Of a stretch of 64,000 nucleotides of DNA, positions 1-10,504 are shown one piece after another; positions within the stretch are counted from its first letter, which is position 1; every line of letters starts with the position of its first letter. The notes under the pieces were generated by a model. The model searched no databases. It was not told the origin of the DNA and saw only the letters and a program-made list of their open reading frames with translations. The stretch is taken from contig NZ_JACHJR010000001.1 of the NCBI RefSeq assembly GCF_014203705.1, positions 1,674,001 to 1,738,000 on the forward strand, read 5' to 3'. This stretch comes from Kitasatospora gansuensis. Its GTDB lineage: Bacteria > Actinomycetota > Actinomycetes > Streptomycetales > Streptomycetaceae. A program made the translations under genes and the position numbers.

Positions 1-2
1 GC

Positions 3-59
3 CCCGGCACCGGGAGCACGCCCGGCGGCCCGGCCCAGGAGGAGGGACACCAGCAGTGA
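3..59 (+). CDS. C-terminal tail of an upstream gene, probably a circularly permuted ATP-grasp protein (partial)
   Basis: An open frame enters from the left edge and stops at TGA 57-59, overlapping the GTG start of the next gene by four bases (GTGA). The 18 visible residues are rich in Pro, Gly and Gln and carry no domain. The assignment rests only on context: in actinobacteria a circularly permuted ATP-grasp gene commonly precedes the alpha-E and transglutaminase genes found here. The frame being real is likelier than the family name. Confidence 0.45.
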   Translation, partial: PGTGSTPGGPAQEEGHQQ

Positions 60-1019
60 TCACCACCGACACCATGCTCTCCCGGATCGCCGAATCCCTG
101 TTCTGGGTCGGCCGTTACGTGGAGCGCGCCGACGACACCGCCCGCATCCTGGACGCCTATCTGCACCGGCTGCTCGAGGACCCGTGGAGCGACGAGGACG
201 CCGCCTGCCGCTCGCTGCACGCCATCCTCGGCGTGGCCGTCCCGACCGAGCAGCACTGCGACATGGACTCGGTCCTGTCCCGGCTCGCCTTCGACGCGGT
301 CAGCCCCGGCTCCATCGAGGGCGCGCTCCGGGCGGCCCGGCAGAACGCGCTGACCGCACGCGACGTGGTCTCCACCGAGATGTGGGAGACCCTCAACTCC
401 ACCTGGCACCAGCTCGCCGAGCAGCGCCGCGCGCCGCACCGGACCGCACGCCTACCTCGAACTCGTCCGCCGCCGCGCCGCCCTCTTCTTCGGGCTGGCC
501 GACTCCACTATGAGCCGGGACGACGGCTGGCGCTTCGTCGTCCTCGGGCGGAGCCTGGAGCGGGTCGACATGATCGCCCGGCTGCTCGCCGTCCGGGTGC
601 TGGCGGCCGTCCACGCACCCGACTGGCCCACGCTGCTCAGCGCGAGCGGCGCCGAGGAGGCGTTCGTCCGGGCCCGTGGCGCCGGCAGCGACCCGGGCGA
701 GGTGGCGGCCTTCCTGCTGCTCGACCGGGGATTCCCGCGCTCGGTCCTGCACGCGCTGAGCACCGCCGAGGAGTGCCTGGCCCAACTCGGCGGCGGCACA
801 CCGGCCTTGCGGCCGCCCGAACCCGCGCGGCTGGCCGTCGGCCGGATGCGCACCAGGCTGGAGTACCTCGACTCCGCCGAGCTGGAGCAGCTGCCCGCGC
901 TGCTCAGCGAACTCCAACTGGCCTGCGGTGCGGCCACCCGGGCCGTGGCCGAACGCTATTTCCCGTACGACGGACCGATCGAGTGGTCCCACCAGTCCGT
1001 GACGCGAGAGGGAGTGTGA
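56..1019 (+). pseudogene. alpha-E domain protein (DUF403) gene, frameshifted near 425-441
   Basis: Alpha-E proteins are all-helical partners of circularly permuted ATP-grasp enzymes and transglutaminases; their biochemical role is unsettled. The N-terminal part reads from GTG 56 (AGGAGGAGGG at 37-46) with the family opening MLSRIAESLFWVGRYVERAD. After about codon 125 it turns into low-complexity Arg/Pro sequence, while the family sequence resumes in another frame (HAYLELVRRRAALFFGLADS, then GRSLERVDMIARLL) and runs to TGA 1017-1019. The two halves join if one base is skipped (or two restored) between about 425 and 441, in a run of GCGC repeats. A natural null mutation and a sequencing error in GC-rich DNA are both possible. 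The next gene happens to lie in the frame of the N-terminal half, which creates a spurious fused frame 56-1867. Confidence 0.8.
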
Positions 1020-1024
1020 TCGGG

Positions 1025-1867
1025 ATGGCCGGCCGACTGCGGATCCGCCACGAGACCCGGGTGGGCTACCCGAGCCCGGCCGGTTCCTCGTACAACGAGG
1101 TACGGATGAGCCCGCTCACCCTGCCGACCCAGACCGTCCTGGACGCGCGGGTGGCCGTCGCCCCGGCCACCTCGCTGTGGACGTACTGGGACTACTGGGG
1201 CACCCAGGTCACCGTGTTCGACCTGGCCGAGTCGCACACCAGCCTCTCGCTGACGGCGACCAGCCTGGTCGAGACCGCCCCGCCGACCCCGCTGCCCACA
1301 CCGCTCGGCCGGACCGAGATCGCCGCCCGGGCGGCCGACTCCCGACTGACGGAGTATCTGGCCGCGACCTCACGCACCGCGGTGAGCCCGGACCTTGCCG
1401 CCCGGGCCCGGGCGGTCGCCGCCGGCCTGGACGCCCACCAGGCCGCGGCGGCGCTCACCGACCTGGTCAGGGAGCGGGTCGCCTACACCCAGGGGACCAC
1501 CGGCGTGCACAGCGGCGCGCAGGACGCCTGGGACCAACAGGCGGGCGTCTGCCAGGACTTCGCCCACCTCACCGCGGCCCTGCTGCGCGCGGCCGGTCTG
1601 CCGGCCCGGTACGTGTCCGGCTATCTGCACCCCTCCCCCGACGCCGAGCTGGAGCGTCCGGTGGCCGGCGAGAGCCATGCCTGGGTCGAGTACTGGGCGG
1701 GCGAGTGGGTCGGCCACGACCCGACCAACGGCACCCATCCCGGCGAGTCCCACGTGATCGTCGCGCGCGGGCGGGAGTACGGCGACGTGCCCCCGCACAA
1801 GGGGGTCTACCGCGGTGCGCCGGGCGAACTGCCCCAGGTGAGGGTGGAGTTCACCCGGCTCGCCTGA
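1025..1867 (+). CDS. transglutaminase-like cysteine peptidase family protein
   Basis: A 280-residue protein of the bacterial transglutaminase-like family that accompanies ATP-grasp and alpha-E genes. The N-terminal beta domain (MAGRLRIRHETRVGY) is followed by the catalytic core with all three expected residues: Cys in AGVCQDFAHL, His in ESHAWVEYW and Asp in GHDPTNG. No signal peptide is visible, so it is probably cytoplasmic. I chose ATG 1025 because AGAGGGAG at 1007-1014 lies about ten bases upstream; an in-frame GTG at 1016 would overlap the previous stop and is the alternative. The three-gene set is likely one operon involved in peptide or amine ligation/cleavage (inference); the substrate is unknown. 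Confidence 0.85.
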   Translation: MAGRLRIRHETRVGYPSPAGSSYNEVRMSPLTLPTQTVLDARVAVAPATSLWTYWDYWGTQVTVFDLAESHTSLSLTATSLVETAPPTPLPTPLGRTEIAARAADSRLTEYLAATSRTAVSPDLAARARAVAAGLDAHQAAAALTDLVRERVAYTQGTTGVHSGAQDAWDQQAGVCQDFAHLTAALLRAAGLPARYVSGYLHPSPDAELERPVAGESHAWVEYWAGEWVGHDPTNGTHPGESHVIVARGREYGDVPPHKGVYRGAPGELPQVRVEFTRLA

Positions 1868-1936
1868 GACCGGCCGGCCGTTGACGGGCGGCGTCGCGGT
1901 AACTCGATCGTTACCCACGCGGGTTGGTGCAAAGGC

Positions 1937-1965
1937 TTGGCGGGGCACAGCACAGGCCATATGTT
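1937..1965 (+). promoter_or_regulatory. putative promoter of the sugar ABC operon
   Basis: TTGGCG at 1937-1942 and TATGTT at 1960-1965 are separated by 17 bases, about 120 bp upstream of the binding-protein start. The -10 element overlaps the palindrome at 1964-1979. Prediction from sequence only. Confidence 0.5.
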
Positions 1966-1979
1966 GTCGCAGGCAACAA
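1964..1979. promoter_or_regulatory. candidate operator of the ROK regulator
   Basis: TTGTCGCAGGCAACAA is an imperfect palindrome of form TTGTnGCnnGCnACAA. It overlaps the -10 box of the predicted ABC promoter, so bound repressor would block transcription. The ROK regulator at the end of the same operon is the obvious ligand-responsive binder (inference). Confidence 0.5.
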
Positions 1980-2083
1980 ACAGGGGGCCAGCCGCGCCCC
2001 CTCCTCGTGCTCGTGCGTCCCCACCCCCCGTCAGCCCATGCACGTCCGGCACAGGTCGGACACGCCTCGAAAGGACCCTGCCC

Positions 2084-3178
2084 ATGCGCAAGGGATTCCT
2101 GTTCGCCACCGCTGCCCTGTCAGCGGCCCTGCTCTCCACGGTCACCGCCTGCTCCTCCTCGGGCTCCGGTACCGGCTCGGGGAGCGCCAAGAAGCCGAAG
2201 ATCGGCGTGATCCTGCCGGACAGCAAGTCGTCCGTCCGCTGGGAGACCGCGGACCGGCCGTACCTCGCGGCGGCCTTCAAGGCCGCCGGTGTGGACTACG
2301 ACATCCAGAACGCCGAGGGCGACAAGCAGACGTTCCAGACCATCGCCGACCAGATGATCACCAGCGGCGTGAACGTGCTGATCATCGTCAACCTCGACAG
2401 CGGCACCGGCAAGGCCGTCCTCGACAAGGCCAAGTCCCAGGGCGTGGCCACCATCGACTACGACCGGCTCACCCTCGGCGGCTCCGCCCAGTACTACGTC
2501 AGCTTCGACAACACCCAGGTCGGCAAGCTCCAGGGACAGGGCCTGACGAAGTGTCTGGGCGAGATGGGCGCCAAGAACCCCGTCGTCGCCGAGCTGAACG
2601 GATCCCCCACTGACAACAACGCCACCTTGTTCGCCAACGGCTACAACAGCGTGCTGGACCCGCTGTACGCCTCCGGGGAGCTGACCAAGGGCCCCAACCA
2701 GTCGGTGCCCGACTGGGACAACGCCCAGGCGCAGACCATCTTCGAGCAGATGTACACCAGCCAGCCGAACATCGCCGGGGTGCTCGCGGCCAACGACGGC
2801 CTGGCCAACTCGGCCATCGCCGTGCTGCGCAAGAACCACCGCAACGGGCAGGTGCCGATCACCGGTCAGGACGCCACCGTGCAGGGCCTGCAGAGCATCC
2901 TGGCGGGCGACCAGTGCATGACCGTCTACAAGGCCGTGAAGAAGGAGGCCGACGCGGCGTCGGCCCTCGCGGTATCCCTGGCCAACGGCAAGAAGGGCGA
3001 CACCAGCGCCACCGTCCACGACCCGACGGGCAACCGTGACGTCCCGTCGGCGCTGCTGACTCCCCAGGCCATCTTCAAGAGCAACGTCCAGGACGTCGTC
3101 ACCGACGGCTACGTGACCAAGGCGCAGCTGTGCACCGCCGAGTACGAGGCGCTGTGCACCAAGGCCGGCATCAAGTAG
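2084..3178 (+). CDS. sugar ABC transporter substrate-binding lipoprotein (XylF/ChvE type)
   Basis: A 364-residue periplasmic-binding-protein-like lipoprotein of the type 1 sugar-binding fold (xylose/arabinose/ChvE-like). The signal peptide MRKGFLFATAALSAALLST ends in a lipobox (VTAC), so the mature protein should be lipid-anchored outside the membrane. Family segments include KIGVILPDSKSSVRWETADRP, IVNLDSGTGKAVLDKAKSQG and VLAANDGLANSAIAVLRK. ATG 2084 follows AAAGGA with normal spacing; longer in-frame extensions lack a ribosome site and would bury the signal peptide. It is the first gene of a four-gene unit with ATPase, permease and ROK regulator. The XylF-like features suggest a pentose or similar aldose as ligand, but specificity cannot be read from sequence alone. 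Confidence 0.88.
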   Translation: MRKGFLFATAALSAALLSTVTACSSSGSGTGSGSAKKPKIGVILPDSKSSVRWETADRPYLAAAFKAAGVDYDIQNAEGDKQTFQTIADQMITSGVNVLIIVNLDSGTGKAVLDKAKSQGVATIDYDRLTLGGSAQYYVSFDNTQVGKLQGQGLTKCLGEMGAKNPVVAELNGSPTDNNATLFANGYNSVLDPLYASGELTKGPNQSVPDWDNAQAQTIFEQMYTSQPNIAGVLAANDGLANSAIAVLRKNHRNGQVPITGQDATVQGLQSILAGDQCMTVYKAVKKEADAASALAVSLANGKKGDTSATVHDPTGNRDVPSALLTPQAIFKSNVQDVVTDGYVTKAQLCTAEYEALCTKAGIK

Positions 3179-3196
3179 CGCTCGCCCGGCCGTACC

Positions 3197-3231
3197 AGTG
3201 GGCCCCGGCCGCCGGTGGCGCGGGGCCCACT
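3197..3231 (+). terminator. intercistronic stem-loop (attenuator or mRNA-stabilising hairpin)
   Basis: Arms AGTGGGCCCC (3197-3206) and GGGGCCCACT (3222-3231) pair perfectly around a 15-base GC-rich loop, in the gap between the binding-protein and ATPase genes. There is no U tract. Such hairpins commonly raise binding-protein expression over the membrane subunits by protecting the 5' message or by partial termination. Confidence 0.6.
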
Positions 3232-3271
3232 CCGCCAAGGAGACAGCCCCCAATTCCCAGGAGCCCCACCC

Positions 3272-4051
3272 ATGACAGAGACACCGACTCTCGAGTTGCG
3301 AGGGATCGACAAGAGTTTCGGGGCCGTCCAGGTCCTGCACGACGTCGCGCTCAGCGCCTACGCGGGAGAGGTCACCGCACTCGTCGGTGACAACGGCGCG
3401 GGCAAGTCGACACTGGTCAAGTGCATCGGCGGCATCCACTCCAGCGACGCCGGTGACTACCTCTTCGACGGCCGGCCGGTCCAGGTGCACAGCCCGCGCG
3501 ACGCCGCCGAGCTCGGTGTGGAGATCGTCTACCAGGACCTCGCGCTGTGCGACAACCTCGACATCGTGCAGAACATGTTCCTGGGGCGGGAGAAGCGCCG
3601 CGGGCTGGTGCTCGACGACTCGACCATGGAGGAGATGGCCGCCGCGACGCTCCGGGGACTCTCGGTGCGTACGGTCAAGTCCCTTCGCCAGAAGGTCTCC
3701 AGCCTCTCCGGCGGCCAGCGCCAGACCGTCGCCATCGCCAAGGCCGTGCTGTGGAACAGCAAGCTCGTGGTCCTCGACGAGCCCACCGCGGCCCTCGGCG
3801 TCGCGCAGACCGCGCAGGTCCTGGAACTGGTGCGCCGGCTGGCCGACAACGGCCTGGCCGTCGTGCTCATCTCGCACAACATGAACGACGTCTTCGCGGT
3901 CTCCGACCGGATCGCCGCGCTCTACCTCGGGCGGATGGCCGCCCAGGTCAAGGCCTCCGACGTGACGCACGCTCAGGTCGTCGAACTGATCACCTCGGGC
4001 CGCAGCGGCAACCTGGGCCCGCAGACCACCCCCAACGGAGCCGCCGTATGA
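3272..4051 (+). CDS. sugar ABC transporter ATP-binding protein
   Basis: A 259-residue ATPase with Walker A GDNGAGKST, Q-loop YQDLALCDNL, signature LSGGQRQ, Walker B VVLDEP and switch His (LISHNMND). Unlike E. coli XylG or RbsA, which carry two nucleotide-binding domains, this protein has only one; it resembles the single-domain FrcA-type sugar ATPases and presumably dimerises. ATG 3272 is preceded by AGGAG at 3259-3263. Its stop overlaps the permease start (ATGA, 4048-4051), indicating translational coupling. It powers import by the binding protein 2084-3178 and permease 4048-5307. Confidence 0.92.
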   Translation: MTETPTLELRGIDKSFGAVQVLHDVALSAYAGEVTALVGDNGAGKSTLVKCIGGIHSSDAGDYLFDGRPVQVHSPRDAAELGVEIVYQDLALCDNLDIVQNMFLGREKRRGLVLDDSTMEEMAAATLRGLSVRTVKSLRQKVSSLSGGQRQTVAIAKAVLWNSKLVVLDEPTAALGVAQTAQVLELVRRLADNGLAVVLISHNMNDVFAVSDRIAALYLGRMAAQVKASDVTHAQVVELITSGRSGNLGPQTTPNGAAV

Positions 4052-5307
4052 CCGCCGCCGTCGCCCCCCAGAAGCCCGAGCGGCCCACCGACTCCGCAGC
4101 AGGCTCCCCCGGCCTGGCGGACGTCGGCCGCGGCTACCTCGAGAAGGTGCGCGCGGGCGAGCTCGGCGCCCTTCCCGCCGTCGCCGGCCTGGTCGTCCTG
4201 TGCGTGTTCTTCGCCCTGCTGCGCCCGGTCTTCCTGTCCAACCTGAACTTCGCCAACCTGCTCACCCAGAGCGCCGGCAGCATCGCCATCGCCATGGGCC
4301 TGGTCTTCGTCCTGCTGCTCGGCGAGATCGACCTGTCGGCCGGCTACGCCAGCGGGGTCTGCGCCGCGGTGCTGGCCATCCTGCTGACCGACCACGGCTG
4401 GCCCTGGTACGCCGCGGTGGCCGCCGCCATGCTGACCGGCGCGGTCATCGGCCTGCTCCTCGGCACGCTCGTCGCGAAAGTCGGCATCCCCTCCTTCGTG
4501 GTGACGCTGGCCGCGTTCCTCGGCTTCCAGGGCGTCGTGCTGATCCTGCTGAAGGAGGGCACGAACGTCTCGGTCAAGGACCCGACCATCCTGGCCGTCG
4601 CGAACGACAACCTCAGCCCCGTCCTCGGCTGGGTCCTGCTGGCCGGCTGCGTGGTCGGCTACGCCGCCCTGCAACTGCGCCGCAGCCGCGACCGGCTCGG
4701 CCGGGGCCTGGCCGGAACTCCGGTGGCACTGCTCGCCCTTCGGACCGGCGCCGTCGTCCTGCTCGGCGGCGCGGCCGTGTACCTGCTCAACCAGGAGCGC
4801 AGCCGCAACGTCATCGTCAGCTCGCTCAAGGGCGTGCCGATCGTGGTGCCGGTGATCGGGGCGCTGCTCCTGCTCGGGACGTTCGCCCTGCAGCGGACCG
4901 GTTTCGGCCTGCACATCTACGCCGTGGGCGGCAGCGCCGAAGCCGCCCGCCGGGCCGGGATCAACGTCGCCTTCATCCGCACCGCCGCCTTCGTGATCTG
5001 CTCCTGCCTGGCAGCCGTCGGCGGCATCATCGCCGCCTCCCGGGGCAACTCCGTGGACCCCAACACCGGTGGCAGCAACGTCCTGCTGCTCGCCGTGGGC
5101 AGCGCCGTCATCGGCGGCACGAGCCTGTTCGGCGGTCGCGGCCGGGAGGTCGACGCCGTGCTGGGCGGCCTGGTCGTCGCGGTGATCCAGAACGGCATGG
5201 GACTGATGGGCTACTCATCGGGTGTCAAGTACGCTGTCACGGGATCGGTACTGCTGGTGGCCGCCGGCGTGGACGCCATGTCCCGCCGCCGCTCAGCCCA
5301 ACGATGA
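4048..5307 (+). CDS. sugar ABC transporter permease (XylH/RbsC family)
   Basis: A 419-residue polytopic membrane protein of the ribose/xylose/galactose permease family. After a cytoplasmic N-terminus of about 45 residues, hydrophobic spans carry family motifs: FVLLLGEIDLSAGYASG, TLVAKVGIPSFVVTLAAFLGF, GGSAEAARRAGINVAFI and GTSLFGGRGREVDAVLGGL. Its length and the extra central loop (about residues 205-260) match XylH-like rather than shorter RbsC-like permeases. It starts inside the ATPase stop codon (ATGA) and ends 12 bp before the ROK gene. Confidence 0.9.
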   Translation: MTAAVAPQKPERPTDSAAGSPGLADVGRGYLEKVRAGELGALPAVAGLVVLCVFFALLRPVFLSNLNFANLLTQSAGSIAIAMGLVFVLLLGEIDLSAGYASGVCAAVLAILLTDHGWPWYAAVAAAMLTGAVIGLLLGTLVAKVGIPSFVVTLAAFLGFQGVVLILLKEGTNVSVKDPTILAVANDNLSPVLGWVLLAGCVVGYAALQLRRSRDRLGRGLAGTPVALLALRTGAVVLLGGAAVYLLNQERSRNVIVSSLKGVPIVVPVIGALLLLGTFALQRTGFGLHIYAVGGSAEAARRAGINVAFIRTAAFVICSCLAAVGGIIAASRGNSVDPNTGGSNVLLLAVGSAVIGGTSLFGGRGREVDAVLGGLVVAVIQNGMGLMGYSSGVKYAVTGSVLLVAAGVDAMSRRRSAQR

Positions 5308-5319
5308 GGGTCGCCAGCC

Positions 5320-6522
5320 ATGAAAGCCGGTCCTTCCCAGGACGAGGTCCGCCAGCAGAACCTGGGTGCCCTGCTGCGCCACGTCCACTTCGACGGGCCC
5401 ACCTCACGAGCCGTCCTGGCCACCCGGCTCGGTCTCAACCGCAGCACCATCCTGGGCCTGGTCGGCGATCTGACGGCCGCGGGCCTGGTCCGCGAGGAGT
5501 TGCCGCAGGAGACCGGCCGGGCCGGGCGGCCCTCACTGGTCGTCAGACCGGAGTCCACCCGCGTGCACGTCCTGGCGGTGGACCTGGGCGTGGAGCGCCT
5601 GGCGACCGCCCTGATCGGACTCGGCGGCGTGTTCCTGGACCGGCGCGAGTGCCCCTGGCCCGACGGCCACCCGCAGGATCCCGCCCAAGTGGCCGCCATC
5701 CTGGCGGGGTTCGCCCAGGAGATGCTGGCCCGCGCACCGGACGGCAGCTCGTGCGTCGGTGTCGCCGTGGCGGTCCGCGGCATCGTCCGCCACCCCGACG
5801 GGCTGGTCAGCCTGACCCCCAACATGGGCTGGAAGGGCGTCGACTTCGCCGGTGCGTTCGCCGCCCGGCTCCCCCTCGACGTCCCGGTCCTGGTCGCGAA
5901 CGAGGCCAACCTCGGCGCGCTCGCCGAACACCGGCGCGGCATCGGCCGCGGCAGCCAGAACCTGGTCTACCTGCACGGCGAGATCGGGATCGGCGCCGGA
6001 GTAATCACCGATGGTGAACTCCTGCGCGGCGAACGCGGATACGCCGGCGAGATCGGCCACATGAACGTCAACCCGTACCAGGGACGGCCGTGCGGCTGCG
6101 GCGCCCACGGCTGCCTGGAGGCTGAGGCGGGTGAGCGCGCCCTGCTGGAAGCCGCCGGCCGGGACGGCCGCCTCACCGGGGCCGACGCCGTGCGGTCGGT
6201 GGTCACCGCCGCCGACCGCGGAGACGTCAGCGCGCGGGCGGCTCTGCACCGCGTCGGGGACTGGCTCGGCATCGGTATCGCGAACCTCGTCAACCTCTTC
6301 GATCCGGACCTGGTCATCCTCGGTGGCACCCTCCGGGACGTCTTCCTCGGCTCCGCCGCGCAGGTGCGCAGCCGGATCAACACCAACGCGCTGGCCGCGG
6401 TGCGGGAGCACCTGCGGTTGCGGGTCAGCGAACTCGGCGACGACACCGTCCTGATCGGCGCCGCCGAGCTGGCGTTCTCCGAGCTGCTCACCCGGCCGCT
6501 GGAGACGCTCACCCGGTCCTGA
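5320..6522 (+). CDS. ROK family transcriptional regulator (XylR/NagC type)
   Basis: A 400-residue regulator. A winged-helix DNA-binding domain (about 10-80; LATRLGLNRSTILGLVGDL) precedes a sugar-kinase-like ROK domain. The ROK zinc motif CGCGAHGCLE and the segment GEIGIGAGVITDGELLRGERG are present, so ligand binding is expected rather than simple catalysis. It follows the permease by 12 bp and probably reports the imported sugar or a metabolite. The palindrome at 1964-1979 is the best candidate operator. ROK repressors linked to xylose-type importers are well known; the actual inducer is not deducible here. Confidence 0.9.
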   Translation: MKAGPSQDEVRQQNLGALLRHVHFDGPTSRAVLATRLGLNRSTILGLVGDLTAAGLVREELPQETGRAGRPSLVVRPESTRVHVLAVDLGVERLATALIGLGGVFLDRRECPWPDGHPQDPAQVAAILAGFAQEMLARAPDGSSCVGVAVAVRGIVRHPDGLVSLTPNMGWKGVDFAGAFAARLPLDVPVLVANEANLGALAEHRRGIGRGSQNLVYLHGEIGIGAGVITDGELLRGERGYAGEIGHMNVNPYQGRPCGCGAHGCLEAEAGERALLEAAGRDGRLTGADAVRSVVTAADRGDVSARAALHRVGDWLGIGIANLVNLFDPDLVILGGTLRDVFLGSAAQVRSRINTNALAAVREHLRLRVSELGDDTVLIGAAELAFSELLTRPLETLTRS

Positions 6523-6530
6523 GGACGAGG

Positions 6531-6567
6531 CGTCGGCGCACCGGGACAAAGCCCCGGTGCGCCGACG
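6531..6567. terminator. bidirectional terminator between convergent genes
   Basis: Perfect 15-bp inverted repeat (arms 6531-6545 and 6553-6567, CGTCGGCGCACCGGG and its complement) with a 7-base loop, lying between the ROK gene on the plus strand and the beta-helix gene on the minus strand. Confidence 0.85.
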
Positions 6568-6578
6568 GAGTTCACCCC

Positions 6579-9308
<2,730 letters not shown>

Positions 9309-9312
9309 TCAC

Positions 9313-9326
9313 TGTGAGCGCTCACA
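9313..9326. promoter_or_regulatory. LacI-family operator-like palindrome
   Basis: TGTGAGCGCTCACA is a perfect 14-bp palindrome with a central CG, the hallmark of LacI/GalR-family operators, and equals the core of the symmetric lac operator. It lies 323 bp upstream of the beta-helix start and is the likely sugar-responsive control of that gene. No LacI-family gene is in the window, so the regulator must be encoded elsewhere (inference). Confidence 0.6.
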
Positions 9327-9454
9327 ATGAGTGCTGTCGTTTGAAACACCCGGTTGCGGCGAAATGAGACTGACACATATGGCGCTGGTACTTCAAGAGC
9401 TGTGCAACACAATCCACCGGCGCCCCACGGGAGTTCGATCACCGGCCAGACGCC

Positions 9455-9495
9455 GAGAGCCGCCCGCACCGGGCTTACCGGTGCGGGCGGCTCTC
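9455..9495 (-). terminator. terminator of the rhodanese gene
   Basis: Perfect 18-bp stem (9455-9472 with 9478-9495) and a 5-base loop, located 16 bp beyond the rhodanese stop codon. Confidence 0.85.
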
Positions 9496-9511
9496 CGACT
9501 GCGGAGCGCGG

Positions 9512-9838
9512 TCAGGCGGTCTCGGTGGGGAGGCCCGCCTCGACCCAGTCCTGGATGCCCTCACGGTACTTGCGGACGTCGGTGTAGCCGATCGCAGTGA
9601 GCCGGTCGGCGACCTGTCCGCTGTTGGGGCACGCCGGATTGGAGCAGTAGGTGACGATGGGCGCGTCGCGGTCGGGGAGCACAGTGGCTGCCTGGGCGTC
9701 GACGTCGGCAAGCACCAGCGCCAGGGCGCCGGACAGGTGCTGCCGGGCGTAGTACTCGCCGCCGAGCGCGTCGACGACGGTCACCGCGCCGGCCTCGATC
9801 GCGGCCGCCAGTTCGTCGCGGGTGATGAGTGTGGTCAT
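9512..9838 (-). CDS. rhodanese-like sulfurtransferase domain protein
   Basis: A 108-residue single-domain rhodanese. Such proteins carry sulfur as a persulfide on an active-site cysteine. Here Cys65 in VTYCSNPACPNS is the expected catalytic residue, and Cys70 in the loop is a second cysteine. The start of the domain (VVDALGGEYYARQHLSGALAL) and the end (YREGIQDWVEAGLP) are intact, so this is full length. No signal peptide. GGGAGG precedes ATG 9838. It is divergent from a TetR gene across a 37-bp gap that contains a palindrome, which suggests control by that regulator, perhaps in response to reactive sulfur or electrophiles (inference). Confidence 0.9.
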   Translation of the reverse strand: MTTLITRDELAAAIEAGAVTVVDALGGEYYARQHLSGALALVLADVDAQAATVLPDRDAPIVTYCSNPACPNSGQVADRLTAIGYTDVRKYREGIQDWVEAGLPTETA

Positions 9839-9859
9839 GCCGGTGCCTCCCAGAGAATC

Positions 9860-9905
9860 GGACTACAGTCCTGTTATGGCTCACGACAATAACGGACTGC
9901 GGTCC
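9860..9905. promoter_or_regulatory. tandem TetR operator candidates between rhodanese and TetR genes
   Basis: Two related palindromes, GGACTACAGTCC (9860-9871) and GGACTGCGGTCC (9894-9905), have centres 34 bp apart. The first lies in the divergent gap; the second lies after ATG 9876 but before the alternative start 9915. Duplicate sites next to a TetR gene are typical of autoregulation. Confidence 0.6.
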
Positions 9906-10490
9906 GGTTCGGCAATGCCGTTGGAACTCCTGCGGACACCGCCGCCCAAGGAACGCGCGGACGCGGCCCGCAACCGGGCCGCGGTGCTGGAGGCGGCCGC
10001 CAGGCTGTTCGCCGAGCACGGCGTCGAGGCGGTGTCGATGGATCAGGTGGCGGCGGCGGCCGGCGTCGGCAAGGGCACCCTGTTCCGCCGGTTCGGCGAC
10101 AAGTCGGGGCTGGCCGTCGCACTGCTGGACGCCCGCGAGCGGGTGCTGCAGGAGGCGGTCCTGCACGGGCCGCCCCCGCTCGGCCCCGGTGCTCCGGCCG
10201 GCGAGCGCCTGGCCGCGTTCCTCGACGCCTACTTCGACTACCTGCTGGAGCACCTGGCGCTGGTCCGGATGTCCGAGACCGCCACCCCCGGCGCCCGGTA
10301 CCGGATCGGGGCCTACCGGTTCTGGCACCGCCACGTGGCGATCCTGCTGACCACCGCCCCCGACCCGGACCACACCGCCCACGCCCTGCTCGCCGCCCTG
10401 GCCGCCGACCACGTCGCCGCACTCCTGCCGGAGCTCGGCGAACAGCGGATGCGCAGCGGCCTGCGCCACCTCGCCCAGGCCGCGATGTGA
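9876..10490 (+). CDS. TetR/AcrR family transcriptional regulator
   Basis: A regulator of 204 residues from ATG 9876, or 191 from ATG 9915. The N-terminal helix-turn-helix domain is clear: RNRAAVLEAAARLFAEHGVE, then MDQVAAAAGVGKGTLFRRFGDK. The C-terminal ligand-binding part includes LDAYFDYLLEHLALVRMSE, similar to TetR_C domains of unknown ligand. Neither start has a good ribosome site; 9876 may be leaderless, and 9915 would leave both palindromes outside the coding region. It is divergent from the rhodanese gene and convergent with the PAP2 gene, whose stop is 14 bp away. Control of the rhodanese gene and itself is the simplest model. Confidence 0.85.
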   Translation: MAHDNNGLRSGSAMPLELLRTPPPKERADAARNRAAVLEAAARLFAEHGVEAVSMDQVAAAAGVGKGTLFRRFGDKSGLAVALLDARERVLQEAVLHGPPPLGPGAPAGERLAAFLDAYFDYLLEHLALVRMSETATPGARYRIGAYRFWHRHVAILLTTAPDPDHTAHALLAALAADHVAALLPELGEQRMRSGLRHLAQAAM

Positions 10491-10504
10491 CGGTCCCTCA
10501 CCCC

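Noticed and set aside
56-1867. Single 603-residue fusion of alpha-E and transglutaminase
   Set aside because: The middle part is low-complexity out-of-frame translation; the alpha-E remainder is conserved in another frame, and a separate start with ribosome site exists at 1025.
1880-1908. TTGACG promoter at 1880
   Set aside because: The partner at the expected -10 position is poor (CTCGAT); the pair at 1937/1960 is better and coincides with the palindrome.
2120-3970. 616-residue minus-strand ORF
   Set aside because: Antisense to the ABC binding-protein and ATPase genes, without recognisable domains.
2084-6522. Complete xylose catabolic operon
   Set aside because: No xylose isomerase or xylulokinase gene is adjacent; only transport and regulation genes are present, so the xylose assignment is left open.
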